Source: Euborellia annulipes | Lineage: Eukaryota > Arthropoda > Insecta > Dermaptera > Anisolabididae | Reading direction: 5' to 3' | Assembly (NCBI GenBank): GCA_023213315.1 | Contig: JAKCPI010001564.1 | Span: 1 to 64,000, forward strand | DNA length: 64,000 bases | Shown: positions 32,697 through 44,068 of the stretch, piece by piece | Numbering within the stretch: the stretch's first letter is position 1 | Layout: every line of letters starts with the position of its first letter | Program-made: the position numbers and the translations under genes | The notes under the pieces: generated by a model | What the model was told of the DNA's origin: nothing | What the model saw: only the letters and a program-made list of their open reading frames with translations | The model's database searches: none

Positions 32697-34935
32697 GACG
32701 TGACAACGTCTTACAAATCATGTTAGAGGGGCATGCACGAAAAAGTTTATCAGCTTGAATAACTCCTCTGTCTTAAGAGGTATAATTATGGGGAATATAC
32801 GGTTAGAAAGAATGAGTTTTCAGCTAAAGATTTCACCATTTATTTTTTTCCTATCATTTTATTTTACCGCGCTGCGGTAAATTCTAATTTGAAATTTTAA
32901 ACCCCTGTAGATTCCGAACGGCTAATCAGATCTGACTAAATGGGATGTCATTTGGTGCAGAAAGATAACCTCTAATAGAATAAATAAAAAAATCCAGAGT
33001 AATTAACTCTAAAATTGGTTTTTTTCTCGAAAAACCTCATTTTTTAGGCAAAAAAATATCGAAAAATAGCCCTACTTGTGCAACGCATAGCGACTTGACC
33101 ATAAAAGCTATATTAAATCTAAATATAGTTTTAAAAAGAGTGGTTCAATACCCCGGGGTGTTTTTTTCTTTTTTTTTGATATGAGGTCATTTTACCGCAT
33201 GAGAGCACTCGGCGGGATTTCGTTTTTCGAAAATTTAAACCCCTGTAGATTCCGAACGGCTAATCAGATCTGACTAACTGAGATGTCATTTGGTGCAGAA
33301 AGATAACCTCTAATAGAATAAATAAAAAAATCCAGAGTAATTAACTCTAAAATTGGTTTTTTTCTCGAAAAACCTCATTTTTTAGGCAAAAAAATATCGA
33401 AAAATAGCCCTACTTGTGCAACGCATAGCGACTTGACCATAAAAGCTACATTAAATCTAAATATAGTTTTAGAAAGAGTGGTTCAATACCCCGGGGTGTT
33501 TTTTTCTTTTTTTTGATATGAGGTCATTTTACCGCATGAGAGCACTCGGCGGGATTTCGTTTTTCGAAAATTTAAACCCCTGTAGATTCCGAACGGCTAA
33601 TCAGATCCGACTAAATGAGATGTCATTTAGTGCAGGAAGATAACCTCTAATAGAATAAATAAAAAAATCCCGAGTAATTAACTCCAAAATTGGTTTTTTT
33701 CTCGAAAAACCTCATTTTTTAGGCAAAAAAATATCGAAAAATAGCCCTATTTGTGCAACGCATAGCGACTTGACCATAAAAGCTATATTAAATCTAAATA
33801 TAGTTTTAGAAAGAGTGGTTCAATACCCCGGGGTGTTTTTTTCTTTTTTTTGATATGAGGTCATTTTACCGCATGAGAGCACTCGGCGGGATTTCGTTTT
33901 TCGAAAATTTAAACCCCTGTAGATTCCGAACGGCTAATCAGATCCGACTAAATGAGATGTCATTTAGTGCAGGAAGATAACCTCTAATAGAATAAATAAA
34001 AAAATCCCGAGTAATTAACTCCAAAATTGGTTTTTTCTCGAAAAACCTCATTTTTTAGGCAAAAAAATATCGAAAAATAGCCCTATTTGTGCAACGCATA
34101 GCGACTTGACCATAAAAGCTATATTAAATCTAAATATAGTTTTAGAAAGAGTGGTTCAATACCCCGGGGTGTTTTTTTCTTTTTTTTGATATGAGGTCAT
34201 TTTACCGCATGAGAGCACTCGGCGGGATTTCGTTTTTCGAAAATTTAAACCCCTGTAGATTCCGAACGGCTAATCAGATCCGACTAAATGAGATGTCATT
34301 TAGTGCAGGAAGATAACCTCTAATAGAATAAATAAAAAAATCCCGAGTAATTAACTCCAAAATTGGTTTTTTTCTCGAAAAACCTCATTTTTTAGGCAAA
34401 AAAATATCGAAAAATAGCCCTATTTGTGCAACGCATAGCGACTTGACCATAAAAGCTATATTAAATCTAAATATAGTTTTAGAAAGAGTGGTTCAATACC
34501 CCGGGGTGTTTTTTTCTTTTTTTGATATGAGGTCATTTTACCGCATGAGAGCACTCGGCGGGATTTCGTTTTTCGAAATTTTAAACCCCTGTAGATTCCG
34601 AACGGCTAATCAGATCAGACTAAATGAGATGTCATTTGGTGCAGAAAAAAATCCTCTAATAGAATAAATAAAAAAATCCCGAGTAATTATCGCTAAAATT
34701 AGTTTTTTTCTCGAAAAACCTCACTTTTTAAGCATAAGTCGCTCTTAATGGATAAAAAAAAGCCACACCTGTCATATATTGTTTCAATGAAAATGTTTGA
34801 ACATGTTTATTTATGAAAACAAACTACTAGTAAAAAAAAAAAAATAAAAACAATACTTCCTCTCTTTATATTTCAATATAGGTAAGAGAAAAAAAAATTT
34901 TTTGAATTCAAGCAAAAAGACGTTGTCACGTTAAA
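32697..34935. mobile_element. Nested TIR element carrying a tandem array
   Basis: ACGTGACAACGTCTT (32698-32712) is inverted at 34919-34933 (AAGACGTTGTCACGT). Between them lie about 200 bp of unique left sequence, the ~337-bp tandem units, and a right flank containing an HP 3' scrap (CAATATAGGTAAGAGAAA, 34873-34890). No transposase is encoded. A one-unit relative is at 6485-6860. Confidence 0.7.
32880..34730 (+). repeat. Tandem array, ~337-bp unit, 5-6 copies
   Basis: The landmark ACCCCTGTAGATTCCGAACG starts at about 32901, 33239, 33576, 33913, 34249 and 34585, giving periods of 338, 337, 337, 336 and 336. The middle units are almost identical, while the outer ones carry shared older differences (GATCTGACT versus GATCCGACT). 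Each unit also has TACCCCGGGGTG and CCGCATGAGAGCACTCGGCG. Short ORFs in the array are not conserved as proteins. Confidence 0.95.
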
Positions 34936-35394
34936 AAGCCACCGGCTGTGTAGAAGACACAGCCAACACCTAATTTTTTTTTAGATTTTAGAATTTAGGA
35001 GAGTTAATAAAATAATTATTTAAAAAAAAAAAAAAAAACATTAGGGAAAACAATAGGTATTTTTTTGTTTTGGAGAAGCCTTTGGGGGCCCGGCCCCCCC
35101 CCCCCTGAATACGCCACTGTCAGCAGGAGATCGATATATCGTAATTAGAATAATTGAGTATAGTTAATGAAAAGAATTTCTTGAATAATATAATAATCAT
35201 TATATTGCATCAACGCTGTTATTATAGAATCCAAATACTGGCGCAATGTTATGTTAACGAAATTTTTATATTTTTAATAAGACTAAGAAAATATTTTTTT
35301 CCAAAAATCATCATTCAATTTATCGCCTATTGTGTTAAAATGTCCGGAAAATGCGTTATTTAAATAAGCTGGTAGTCAATATAATTTTAATAAA

Positions 35395-36403
35395 TCTGGT
35401 GTGATAACGCAGAGTACATAACTTCCTCTCAACTTCGGAAATCGAAAGTTGTGTACTGTGTTGTCACACCAGATTTTATGTGGCGAGATGCCCTTAGCAA
35501 CTTAGTGCCAAACTTGACCACGCGTTTCATAGTTGGCGCTGAGCTACGAATGCTTCCACATCAGTAAAGTGTACTTCAAAAAGTTTTCACGAAAAATTTT
35601 ACTGATATAAGTTATGTACTTTTTGATTGGAAACTTGGCCACTTAATTCCGGTCCAACGCTGTCGCGGGTTGAATGATCGATGGATAAGTTTGTTCCTGA
35701 GCAATTTATGTCAAATTAATTGTGTACACTATGAGGGGCAACCTGCCCTATGTACATGTTAAAATAAATAAATAAATAAATAAAATGAAGAGGATATAAA
35801 AAATAGTTGATTTATGAAATTTAATCAAAATCATTAGAACCAATTTTCAGAAAATCGAAAAAAAAAAAAAAAACTGTAAAAGTACATATTGTAGTTTGGG
35901 TTGGTGTGGATCAAGGAAGAGTTGCAAAAGCAGAGACTGGCTGCCAAATTTTTTTCTTTAAATATTTTATTGGGCCGAAGTTTCGGTCTGGATAGAGGCC
36001 ATCTTCAGGGACCAATAAGTGTCAAGATAAGTCTTATATATTTTCCAGTAGGCAACCATGTGCAATGATGAACATCAGAGAGATCTTTCAATGAAAGCTG
36101 CCTAATGCAAGATATATATACTTTCTTGTCACATATTGGGCCCTGAAGATGGCCTCTATCGAGACCGAGACGCCGGCCAATAAAATATTTAAAGAAAAAA
36201 ATTTGGCTGCCAGTCTCTGCAACCCTTCCTTGATGGAAATAGTACATTTGTAAAGTACTAGTAGGCTATTTTTTTGGCGAGATTGTTCAAAAGTTTCGTG
36301 CCACGTGCCAGGGGGGGGGGTGGATAACTTTAATACAAAATTTCAACAAAAAATTTTTGACATCATCGCAATGCTTTCTCACTATATATAGGTAAGAGAA
36401 AGT
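35395..36403 (+). mobile_element. HP repeat copy interrupted by a foldback
   Basis: The hairpin opens TCTGGTGTGATAACGCAGAG and closes at GTCACACCAGA (35475). The body is diverged, with an (AAAT)n run near 35765-35784. A foldback element (35912-36233) splits it. It resumes at AAAGTACTAGTAGG and ends ATAGGTAAGAGAAAGT. Confidence 0.75.
35912..36233. mobile_element. Foldback element with hammerhead-like core
   Basis: The left arm (35912-36010) and right arm (36140-36233) are inverted over about 95 bp (CAAGGAAG..GCAGAGACTGGCTGCCAAAT). Each arm ends inward with CCCTGAAGATGGCCTCTATC followed by a stem and GAAAC (minus strand: CTGAAGA 36008-36002, GAAAC 35984-35980) or GAGAC (plus: CTGAAGA 36143-36149, 36167-36171). 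CTGANGA-stem-GAAAC is the hammerhead ribozyme core. Confidence 0.75.
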
Positions 36404-37472
36404 AAAAGGTAGTTGGTGAATGAAAGTGTAAGTTAAAATCAAAAATATAAATACAGCTATAGTCCTAATCTCGGATTCCGATTTAGCTTTATATTATAAA
36501 TTTTTCAACAAAATTCGACATTTTTGTTATCTTATTCTAATTTTAATGTCCTGTGCGTCCGAGGGATTTTTAAAAATGACAATTATTTTGAAAAAAAAAA
36601 GGTCAAGACAATAAATGAAATTGCCATTATAAATAGATTAATGTAAAATCTATTTTATTGTTATTAATTTTTCCCTTGCGTGAGGTTTCGAGGGGAGAGC
36701 AAATGCCCTCTTTTCCCTTGCGACGTTGTGGTTTAAACAAGGTATACAAAGTGTGATGATATAACTTAAAAAAAACTTTTTTAAGAGCACTTAATGAAAG
36801 AGAGTATGGTATAAAACTAAGAATTTTTGTATAAATATTACAATTAATGATGACGTTGTGACATGTTTTGAAGAAGGGGTGTGGCAAAGCCTAAGGGAAT
36901 CCATTGACCTTTCTTCCTTTAGTTACCCATTATTATGTTATTTATTCAATTATTTTGATTAATGTTAATAATATTTGTTATCTTAATATAATCCTAAATA
37001 GATAGATCGAAATCAATTAAATGATTCGACCTCGAAAGGAATCTGGAATTACAAAAAACTACTTTTTAAAATATTCTAAATTGACACCAAGGAGAAATGT
37101 TTTTTTTTTTTTTTTTTTGATAACTAGGAAATATTTCAAAATAAATTACTAATATAATCAATTTCAAATATAAATGTAAATCGATTAAAATTTTTATTAA
37201 TTTTATAATACAAAAAGTTTTGTAATCAAGTAAAAGTTGTATTTTCAGAAGAGTAATATTAACATTCTTTAAGTTGGTTTATAAATTAAATTTTATTAAT
37301 TAATGGTGAGAATATAAACGACTTTCTCTTACCCCACTTTTAATTTGAAATGGAAGAAATTAAAGAAATGCCATTAGATTTAATAAAACTGTAAATTAAA
37401 CTCTTGCGAAGTGTCTGTAATTATTAAAATGTATCCCACAAAGATTCAAACCAAATAAACCAATACACACAG
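36404..37472. other. AT-rich sequence, nothing recognised
   Basis: Poly-T at about 37100-37119. An isolated ACTTTCTCTTACCCC near 37321 may be an HP scrap. No coding evidence. Confidence 0.4.
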
Positions 37473-37855
37473 ACATTTAAAGAGCATGTAAAATATAATT
37501 GATTTTTGAATTTTAAAACAAAATAGTTGGAGCAAATTTTGGAAAATCGAAAAAAAAAACTGAAAAAACAAATCTGTAAAGTACTAGTACTTTTTGGCTG
37601 ATTTTGTTCAAAAGCTTATTTTGAGTGTCCGGGAGGATACCTAACTTAAATATAAAATTTCAGTCCGGTAGCTCAATTCCTCATGCTAAAAATCGTTACA
37701 CACAGCCAGACAGACCAATTTGCTGGACCCACTTTTTTGGACTCAGGGGATATTAAAACTTGTATATCAATCAAAATCTCGACATCGAATTTTTGACATA
37801 ATCGCAATACTTTCTCTCTATATATTTCATATAGGTCTATAGGGTATGAGAAAGT
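37473..37855 (+). mobile_element. 5'-truncated HP repeat
   Basis: Starts at TTTAAAGAGCATGTAAAATA and ends TATGAGAAAGT. It contains AAAGTACTAGTACTTTTTGG and CTCGACATCGAATTTTTGAC. No 5' hairpin. Confidence 0.7.
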
Positions 37856-38179
37856 TAAAAAAAAAAAAAATAGATAAATAAATACCGGTAGCGCAATTTT
37901 TCCCAATCATAAACACAAATTCATCTAGCAAACTTTGCTATCTCAAAACGATAAATAGACGGGATAATTAACAGTCTATTTGAGCGTTGATGGTAAAAAT
38001 ACCATCTTTTGCAAACAAATCTACCTAGTTAATATAAAAATACAACATCTTAGCTAGGACTAAAAGTTGACTCTATAGTGAATTAAATAAAAAAAGATGA
38101 CTAGCGAAAAGAGGACAAGACCTCCGAATCCATAATGACAAATTTATACTAAATTCAAATGAGGATGGAAAAAGTAAAA
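37856..38179. other. AT-rich sequence, nothing recognised
   Basis: No feature supported. Confidence 0.4.
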
Positions 38180-38330
38180 AGGCTAGACATAACTTGATAC
38201 AATGGATAGCACGCCTATGCCCCGGAAAGGCGGAGATCCTGGGTTCGATTCCCGGGGGCCATGGGATGTTTGGCCTCATCAATAAAAAACACTCACATGT
38301 CTTGTTAAATATATCTATGACTCAGTTAAA
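38180..38330 (+). mobile_element. tRNA-derived SINE head and body
   Basis: GATACAATGGATAGCACGCC (D-arm/A-box-like) and CCTGGGTTCGATTCCCGGGG (perfect T-arm) are correctly spaced for a tRNA head. The anticodon arm CGCCT..AGGCG encloses an 11-nt loop instead of 7, and no acceptor stem closes. This is not a functional tRNA; a non-tRNA tail (TTTGGCCTCATCAATAAAAA) follows, as in a SINE. Confidence 0.6.
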
Positions 38331-39318
38331 GTCCGAATCGAGGTATTTTGAATACTATTATCTTATTCAAATAATAGATCTCGAAAAATATTTAGCTATA
38401 ACTTGATAAGTTATATTGTAGTGAAAATAATTCTTTGAAGAAGTAAAAAATAAATTAAAAAAATTGTGTACAAGTTTACTTGTAGTATTTTCATTTAAAG
38501 TTGATGAGAGAAGGTAAAAAGAAAGGATTGTGAAAATGAACATGAACAACCTAAAGAATGACCTCCGTGGTTGAACTCTCTGATGAGATAGTCGTTCAAT
38601 AAAACAAGTCCTATATAATAACTATAAAGAAAATAGGATGAACAAACTTTCGGACTTGCCCGACTTGTTTTCAAATATAAAATAAAATTTCTGGCTGGTA
38701 AAAAAAAAAGATTTAAATATTAAAATTAACGAACACAATCTACTATTTTTTAAATTGTTATAATCCTATGACCATCTAGAAAAGGTTCTAGCTCCGTTCT
38801 TTTACCTTTACCTACAACTGCCTTAAACTGTGCCTTAGAATAACTCTAGTCCCTTTTATTTTACCCTAATTTCAATGCTTGCCTTAACGTAGAAGAGAAT
38901 AATAGGATCTCAATTCACCCGAGGTTACCTAACAAAGGTCCCTGAAGATGTTTAGAAGGCCTAATTCAAATCCAACCGACCTCTCTATTGTTCCATCCCT
39001 TCCTTGGATTGATAGATAAATTCGTTTGTTTATGTTTCCTGCAAGATAGGCAACGAAAATGATCAGTTTATGAGTTGAATTTTTTGAGGGTTCTTTTAGA
39101 GCAGCGGTCGTTAATGGATCTCTTGCACTCACTATAATTTTTGAGAAATATTAAAAAATTATTTAATGAGAAATGCTTATTCTACTTTCCCGAAAAATTA
39201 TATTAAAGTTACTTTTTTATTATAATTCACTTTGTAATTTGTTTGATTCAATATTTCTCCGGCTGATATTCCTATATTTCAAGTGAAAACACCACAGTTT
39301 ACGCGTGATTATTGAAAG
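38331..39318. other. AT-rich sequence, nothing recognised
   Basis: 38760-39130 is slightly less AT-rich. No open splice-bounded frame or repeat ends were found. Confidence 0.4.
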
Positions 39319-39473
39319 CAAGGGCGAATACAAGGGGGGGGGGGGGGGGGTTATTCTGGTAAACAAGTTCAGAATGTACCTATAAATTACCGAAAATAAG
39401 AAAAAATTGTGTGCTGTGCGACCAGTCACACCAGAATATCCCCCTCCAAAAAACTCTTCTGGATCCGCCACTG
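39319..39473. mobile_element. hAT MITE carrying half of an HP hairpin, TSD ATTGAAAG
   Basis: The ends are CAAGGGCGAATACAAGGGGG and CTGGATCCGCCACTG. ATTGAAAG is duplicated exactly at 39311-39318 and 39474-39481. The interior has a G-run of about 15 and TTGTGTGCTGTGCGACCAGT, CACACCAGAA, which is the right arm of the HP hairpin. A sister copy is at 39892-40100. Confidence 0.85.
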
Positions 39474-39848
39474 ATTGAAAGTAGAGGTGGAGAAATAACG
39501 ATATTTTTTTCTATTACACCAGATTTTTTCGTTTCTTTCTAAGATTTTCAAATTTTTGGACAAAGACTCAGCTTTCCCTGCAGATCCGATTTTGATGAAA
39601 TTTAAAACACAAATTGATACTTTTAACTTCGAAAGAACCTCACGTTGGAAGCTGCTGCTCTAGAGGGTCTTTTTCTGAATAAATAATCGAACGATTTGGC
39701 CATATGGGTTACCTAAACTCCAATTAAGAAAACAAATACAATATATCCCCTTCTTGATATTTAAAATGTTTAGGTCTATAGACTTTCAATTTGTATGATA
39801 TTCAGATGTTAGTCGAAATTTTAGCAATTGAAAAAAATATATAGAAAG
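39474..39848. other. AT-rich spacer with an HP scrap
   Basis: ACACCAGATTTTTTCG at about 39517 is an HP hairpin end. Otherwise nothing was recognised. Confidence 0.4.
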
Positions 39849-40381
39849 GATCGGAGAATAAAAGCCAGCATTTGATGGACTCCTTTCACATCAAGGGAGG
39901 TTACAAGGAAGGGGGGGTAAAGGGGGAAATTACCCCCTTTAAAAATTAATACTTAAAAATTTGATTTGTATATATATTCTGGTAAACAATGTACAGAATG
40001 CACCTTTAAATTACCGAAAGTAAGAAAAAATTGTATGCTGTGCGACCAGTCACACCAGATCCCCCTCCTCTCCCGAGATACTCCTCTGGATCCGCTCTTG
40101 TCTCACATCATCTTTAATTAGTAGATATTTCGACCGCCTGGTCATTATCAGTACAAAAAAATTATTTGGTGTAGGGCCCGTGTCAAGTAATGTGTAAAAA
40201 TTATTTTCTGGGCTCTGCTTCTCTGAAATTTTAAAATAATTCTTACACATTGTATGACACGGACCCCCCACCAAATCATTTTTTTGTACTGTTGATGACC
40301 AGGTGTGATGCCGGTGGAAATATCTACTAATTAAAGATGATTTGAGAGGGTCCATCAAATGCTGGCTTTTATTCTCCGGTC
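39849..40381. mobile_element. Foldback element split by a hAT insertion
   Basis: The right arm (40235-40381) read in reverse is CCGGAGAATAAAAGCCAGCA, TTTGATGGACC.., through CATCTTTAATTAGTAGATAT. The left arm (39849-40205) is the same but interrupted by 39892-40100. The arms carry a CTGATAATGACC..GGTCGAAATA hairpin unit resembling the cores in the other foldbacks. Confidence 0.8.
39892..40100. mobile_element. hAT MITE nested in the foldback, sister of 39319
   Basis: Left CAAGGGAGGTTACAAGGAAG, right CTGGATCCGCTCTTG. The flanks TTTCACAT and TCTCACAT agree at 7 of 8 bases. The interior is GGTAAACAATGTACAGAATG, then TTGTATGCTGTGCGACCAGT and CACACCAGAT, as in the copy at 39319. Removing it restores the foldback arm. 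Confidence 0.8.
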
Positions 40382-41590
40382 ATTTCCTTATAGATCTGAT
40401 CCAGCGATAATCTTCCAAATGTAAAAATATATAGACTATATTTTCATTTAGTGACAAGTGATGATGATTTTTAAGATTGGCCTGCTTTATAATTTCTTCT
40501 AATTATTGATAAGAAGTATTTAACAATAAAAGAGGGGAAGATAGCAAATTGTTGTTAGGGGGGGGGGGGGGGGGTCTACTTTATACAGTAATTAGGCTAC
40601 AACACCTTAAATATGAAACTTTTTCTAAATAAATAAAAACTTTTTATGGAAAATTCCAACATGAAATCTAGACTGACATTTTATAATAAAAAATATAAAA
40701 TAAAATTTGCTGATTTATTATTTTCAAAATATAAAAAATATAGTTCAAGGGTGAAAGGGTTCTTTTTTTTAGGCATCTATTGCATGATTTTCATTAAATA
40801 TATGAATTAATAAAATAACTTTGGAATGAAATTAAATAAACATTCCTTAAAAAGAACGTGTCACAAAACGAGAGTATAAATAATGAAAATGAACAAAATT
40901 AGAGTAGCGAAATACATAAAATAAGGACTTGTCTTTTACCTTTTAAACTCTTAATAAAAATATTATTTTATATATTATATTAAACACGTATAAAGGTTAA
41001 TTTTTTTTATATAGAAATCCCAGGGTCGAAATTTTATAGTGTCAAATATTTAAAATATTTTTATGAACAAAAGTGATTTGAAATTAATTGGGAAACTGAG
41101 ATATAAATTTTATAAATCCATTGATTTTGGTTAACAGAAAAAAAATTGATACTTAATAAAAAAAAACGAAAAAGTATTTAAGTACTTGCTCTGATCTTAT
41201 ATAGTCAGATTATATAAATTAAATTAAAATCCGTTTAAAAATAATAAAAATGAAATCAACTAACTAATGATTATGAGTTTTTCGTTTCACAATTTAACAT
41301 AGATTTTTTTTTTAATTTACTTCTTAACTTAAAGAACAATTTGCAAGGCTGAAGTATAATTTGAAAGTTTCGTAAGATGAAGATTAGGGATTTAAAAAAT
41401 CAGTGAAATGAGAGAACAATTATATTATTTTGTAGTATAAAGATCTTTTCAATAATTAAAAAAATTATCTTTTGTTCATTCTAAATGAAACTTAATTTGG
41501 AGATTTATTAGATTCAAATATATCCCCCCCCCCTCCCTCCCATGCCGATAGTTTAGAGATTTCGACAATGCCAATATTCATATTCTAAAA
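40382..41590. other. AT-rich sequence with a G17-like run
   Basis: A run of about 17 G at 40558-40574. Otherwise nothing was recognised. Confidence 0.4.
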
Positions 41591-41783
41591 CAGGGGTCGG
41601 TAACCTGCGGTCCTTTGCAACTTTTTGAGTGGCCCGCCAAAGCACCAATAATAAATTTTTTCTATATTTATTTTTAATAATATTTATACTCGTATATGAT
41701 ATAAAAGCACTATTTAAGTTACATTTGAATTTGCGGCCAGCATAAAACATTTTATTTTTTCCCAAAAAGGTTGCCGACCCCTG
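41591..41783. mobile_element. hAT MITE, family A, TSD TTCTAAAA
   Basis: CAGGGGTCGGTAACCTGCGG to GCCGACCCCTG. TTCTAAAA is duplicated exactly at 41583-41590 and 41784-41791. The core ATATTTATACTCGTATATGA is shared with the copy at 28600-28768, which lacks about 25 bp near its left end. Confidence 0.9.
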
Positions 41784-41799
41784 TTCTAAAAGTCAAGAG

Positions 41800-41945
41800 G
41801 AATGGGTTCGAACCCCGGCAGTCCGATGAATTTATTTAAATAATTTGGATTCAAAATGGTATCAATAAATATGCTTGAAACCCAATATATTCGTAATTAT
41901 AATAAATATAAAGGACGTCTAAATGGCCTAAGATGCCGAAAAGAC
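41800..41945 (+). mobile_element. SINE (family 2 head joined to family 1 tail)
   Basis: GGGTTCGAACCCCGGCAGTC (B-box), TTATTTAAATAATTTGGATT, then GTCTAAATGGCCTAAGATGC and CGAAAAGACT. Both family tails occur in order, so the families are either nested or related. Confidence 0.6.
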
Positions 41946-42463
41946 TAAAAAAAAGATTTAGTTTTTTTTTAATCCACGATAACTACAGAAAGTTTGACTG
42001 TCATTTGACTTTTTGAATAATATTGTAATTTAAGCATTTCTGTTCCAGGTAACTGGATCACTTAGAGCTGTACCTCTGCTATTAGGAACTGAGGTCTTTC
42101 ATGTGTAGTCCGAATTGATAAAATTTTACCAACACCAATAAACATTGATCTGATTCAAAAGTTTAACAAAGAGGCTTTCGAATCTTGTTCTTATTTTATG
42201 ATTAATTAAATGATAATATTTAATTAGTAACAATTTAAGCAATTTTCTTAAAAACTTTACAGTAATCTTTTGGATGTGTATAAGCGAAAAATTTTATTTT
42301 CTTTAGGCCTTATTATTCAAATAATTAGACTAGAAATTTTATGACAAATAAGATTTCGATATTGGTTATTCTGAAAGCGAAAATAAATAAATTTAAATTG
42401 GGTATAGGAGACGTTGCAGCCAAGGAATTAAATAAAATTATTTAATTGTTAATCGTCCTTATT
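41946..42463. other. AT-rich sequence, nothing recognised
   Basis: No feature supported. Confidence 0.4.
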
Positions 42464-42597
42464 GGGGGGGGGGGGGGACGGGTGCCTGGCAACGGAGAAG
42501 TGCAACAGTCACCACAGTCTTTACGGTTAAGTGATGCCATGCGCAGCGATTTCTCAGTGATCCAGAGCAACGTCTCCGGGATGCCATCGGAATATAT
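42464..42597 (+). mobile_element. G-run and SINE-like GC-rich block
   Basis: A G-run of about 15, then GCCTGGCAACGGAGAAGTGC and GCAACGTCTCCGGGATGCCA followed by TCGGAATAT. The last part matches 14532-14563 and 55656-55686. Confidence 0.4.
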
Positions 42598-43475
42598 CAA
42601 TTAAATGCATAATTTGAATTTTCATTAGGGAATTTTAAGAGAAAAAATCTAAAATTTTAACAAAAATCGATTTTCTGTCAATTTTAAGGGCTTGGCAGAA
42701 TTCGGATCGATTGCAAACATTTGATTTTTCTGGTAAATGGAATCATTTGAGAAACGTAAAAAAAAGAACTTTTTACTGATATAACCCAAAGGCCTCTTGA
42801 TAGTATGAGGTTGAGTGATTTATTAGTGAGAAAGAGCCATTTTTTTCTCAAAGTGCTCTTACTCTCACCCTAAGGGAAACAGAAATCAATTTATTGTTAG
42901 GCCTAATAATATAAGAATAACGAACCCAAATATTTAACACTTGAACCTTGAGAGATGGAAGGTTTCTCTCCTTCTTTTCCATTGCATTATATTAAGTTTT
43001 ATTAATCTATTTATGGCCAGTATCAATGCGAAAGAATAAAGAGAATTAAGTGAATAAAAGCCCTGGGTGGAGGCCTCTTCGCTTTGTTAGAAAAGTAAGC
43101 CTCAACTTTAACTTATCCATCTCATTGACAACCATTGACATTTTTCTTAATTTGCTTTTAAGTAGTTATTGGATTTCTTTTTAATTTAAAGATGTCCTTA
43201 TTTATAATCATGTAACACAAGTATGTTTTTTTAGAACGAGTTGAATTCTAAATCACCATCCTGTTTAAAGATTGCCTTATAAAGGTCTATATTTATACTT
43301 CCGGATGTTTCATCCCTGCTGTCACTCTCCGAATTTTAATGAAATGTGATTAAGGGCCGGTTGCTTCAGTTCTATTCATCTACGAAACTTATCTAAAAGA
43401 CAGCGAATCATCGATATAATAAACAAGAACATGCTTAACCTTCGAGTTAAAAAATGAGTTTTGTTACATATAATT
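42598..43475. other. AT-rich sequence, nothing recognised
   Basis: No exon or element ends seen. Confidence 0.4.
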
Positions 43476-44068
43476 AGAGACCGGACAAAAAAGCATAAAA
43501 ATGGAAAAAGTGCTTAAAAAGCATGAAAAACTTGAATAAAAAGTTGTTAAATAAGCATAAAAGTTGAAAAAAGCATCTCATAAGCAATTTTTACTCATAC
43601 CAATGGCGTATACAAATTTTTTTTTAATAAACTAAATTTATTCCGCCCCGCCCTGCGAAAAATTTTGTTTTTGCGGAACCAAATTTTTTCACCCCTGAGA
43701 AAAAAATTTTTTTTTAAGGGCTGTATTTTTTCGCACTGCGGGGTTTTTGAAATTTTTTTTTTTTTTTTGGGGGGGGCCGGGCCCCCTCTCCCCCCCTCTT
43801 GTATACGTCCCTGGTGTATGCTTGTGCGAATGGGAAAAGTGTGTTTTTTAATAAAAAAAAAAAAAAAAAAAAAATTATAAATATTCGTAAAATAAGTTCA
43901 AATAAGCACGAAAGGGAAAAAAAGCATAAAAACTCAAAAAAGCAAAAAAGCATAAAAAATGCAATCTCAATACACTTACTTAGTTTTTCCTAATTCGTAT
44001 AGAAATTAAATATCAAATGGTTGCTTATAAAATTGAGCAATAAGCATTTTGCTTAAAATCCGGTCTCT
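43476..44068. mobile_element. TIR element with 10-bp TSD (Mutator-like length)
   Basis: AGAGACCGGA at 43476 is inverted at 44059-44068 (TCCGGTCTCT). ACATATAATT is duplicated exactly at 43466-43475 and 44069-44078. Inside, AAGCATAAAA is repeated many times near both ends. No ORF is convincing. A second element (43601-43815) is nested within it. Confidence 0.8.
43601..43815. mobile_element. Nested hAT-like MITE
   Basis: CCAATGGCGTATACAA and the inverted TTGTATACGTCCCTGG are hAT-type ends with internal T-, G- and C-runs. The flanking 8 bp do not match, so it is old or its boundaries are off by a few bases. Confidence 0.55.

Larger units (their letters stand above)
32472..35119. mobile_element. 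Composite hAT-like element, TSD TCAGCAGG
   Basis: The left end CAGTAGCGTAGCCAGGATTT and the right end ..GAATACGCCACTG are hAT-type inverted ends, each followed inward by G- or C-runs. TCAGCAGG is repeated exactly at 32464-32471 and 35120-35127. At 2.65 kb it is large for a MITE because it contains a second TIR element with a tandem array. Confidence 0.85.

Noticed and set aside
34443..34667. 74-codon frame in the array
   Set aside because: The same sequence in neighbouring units is broken by indels.
32880..34730. CRISPR array or protein repeat
   Set aside because: The units are contiguous with no spacers and no open frame spans them. It is a DNA tandem array.
35394..36403. LTR retrotransposon
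   Set aside because: No direct terminal repeats, primer-binding site or pol frame. The structure is an HP copy split by a foldback.
38180..38270. tRNA gene
   Set aside because: The T-arm is perfect but the anticodon loop is 11 nt and there is no closing acceptor stem. It is treated as a SINE head.
43665..43993. ORFs of 64-79 codons
   Set aside because: Low-complexity Phe/Lys/Pro frames in T-, G- and A-runs of nested elements.
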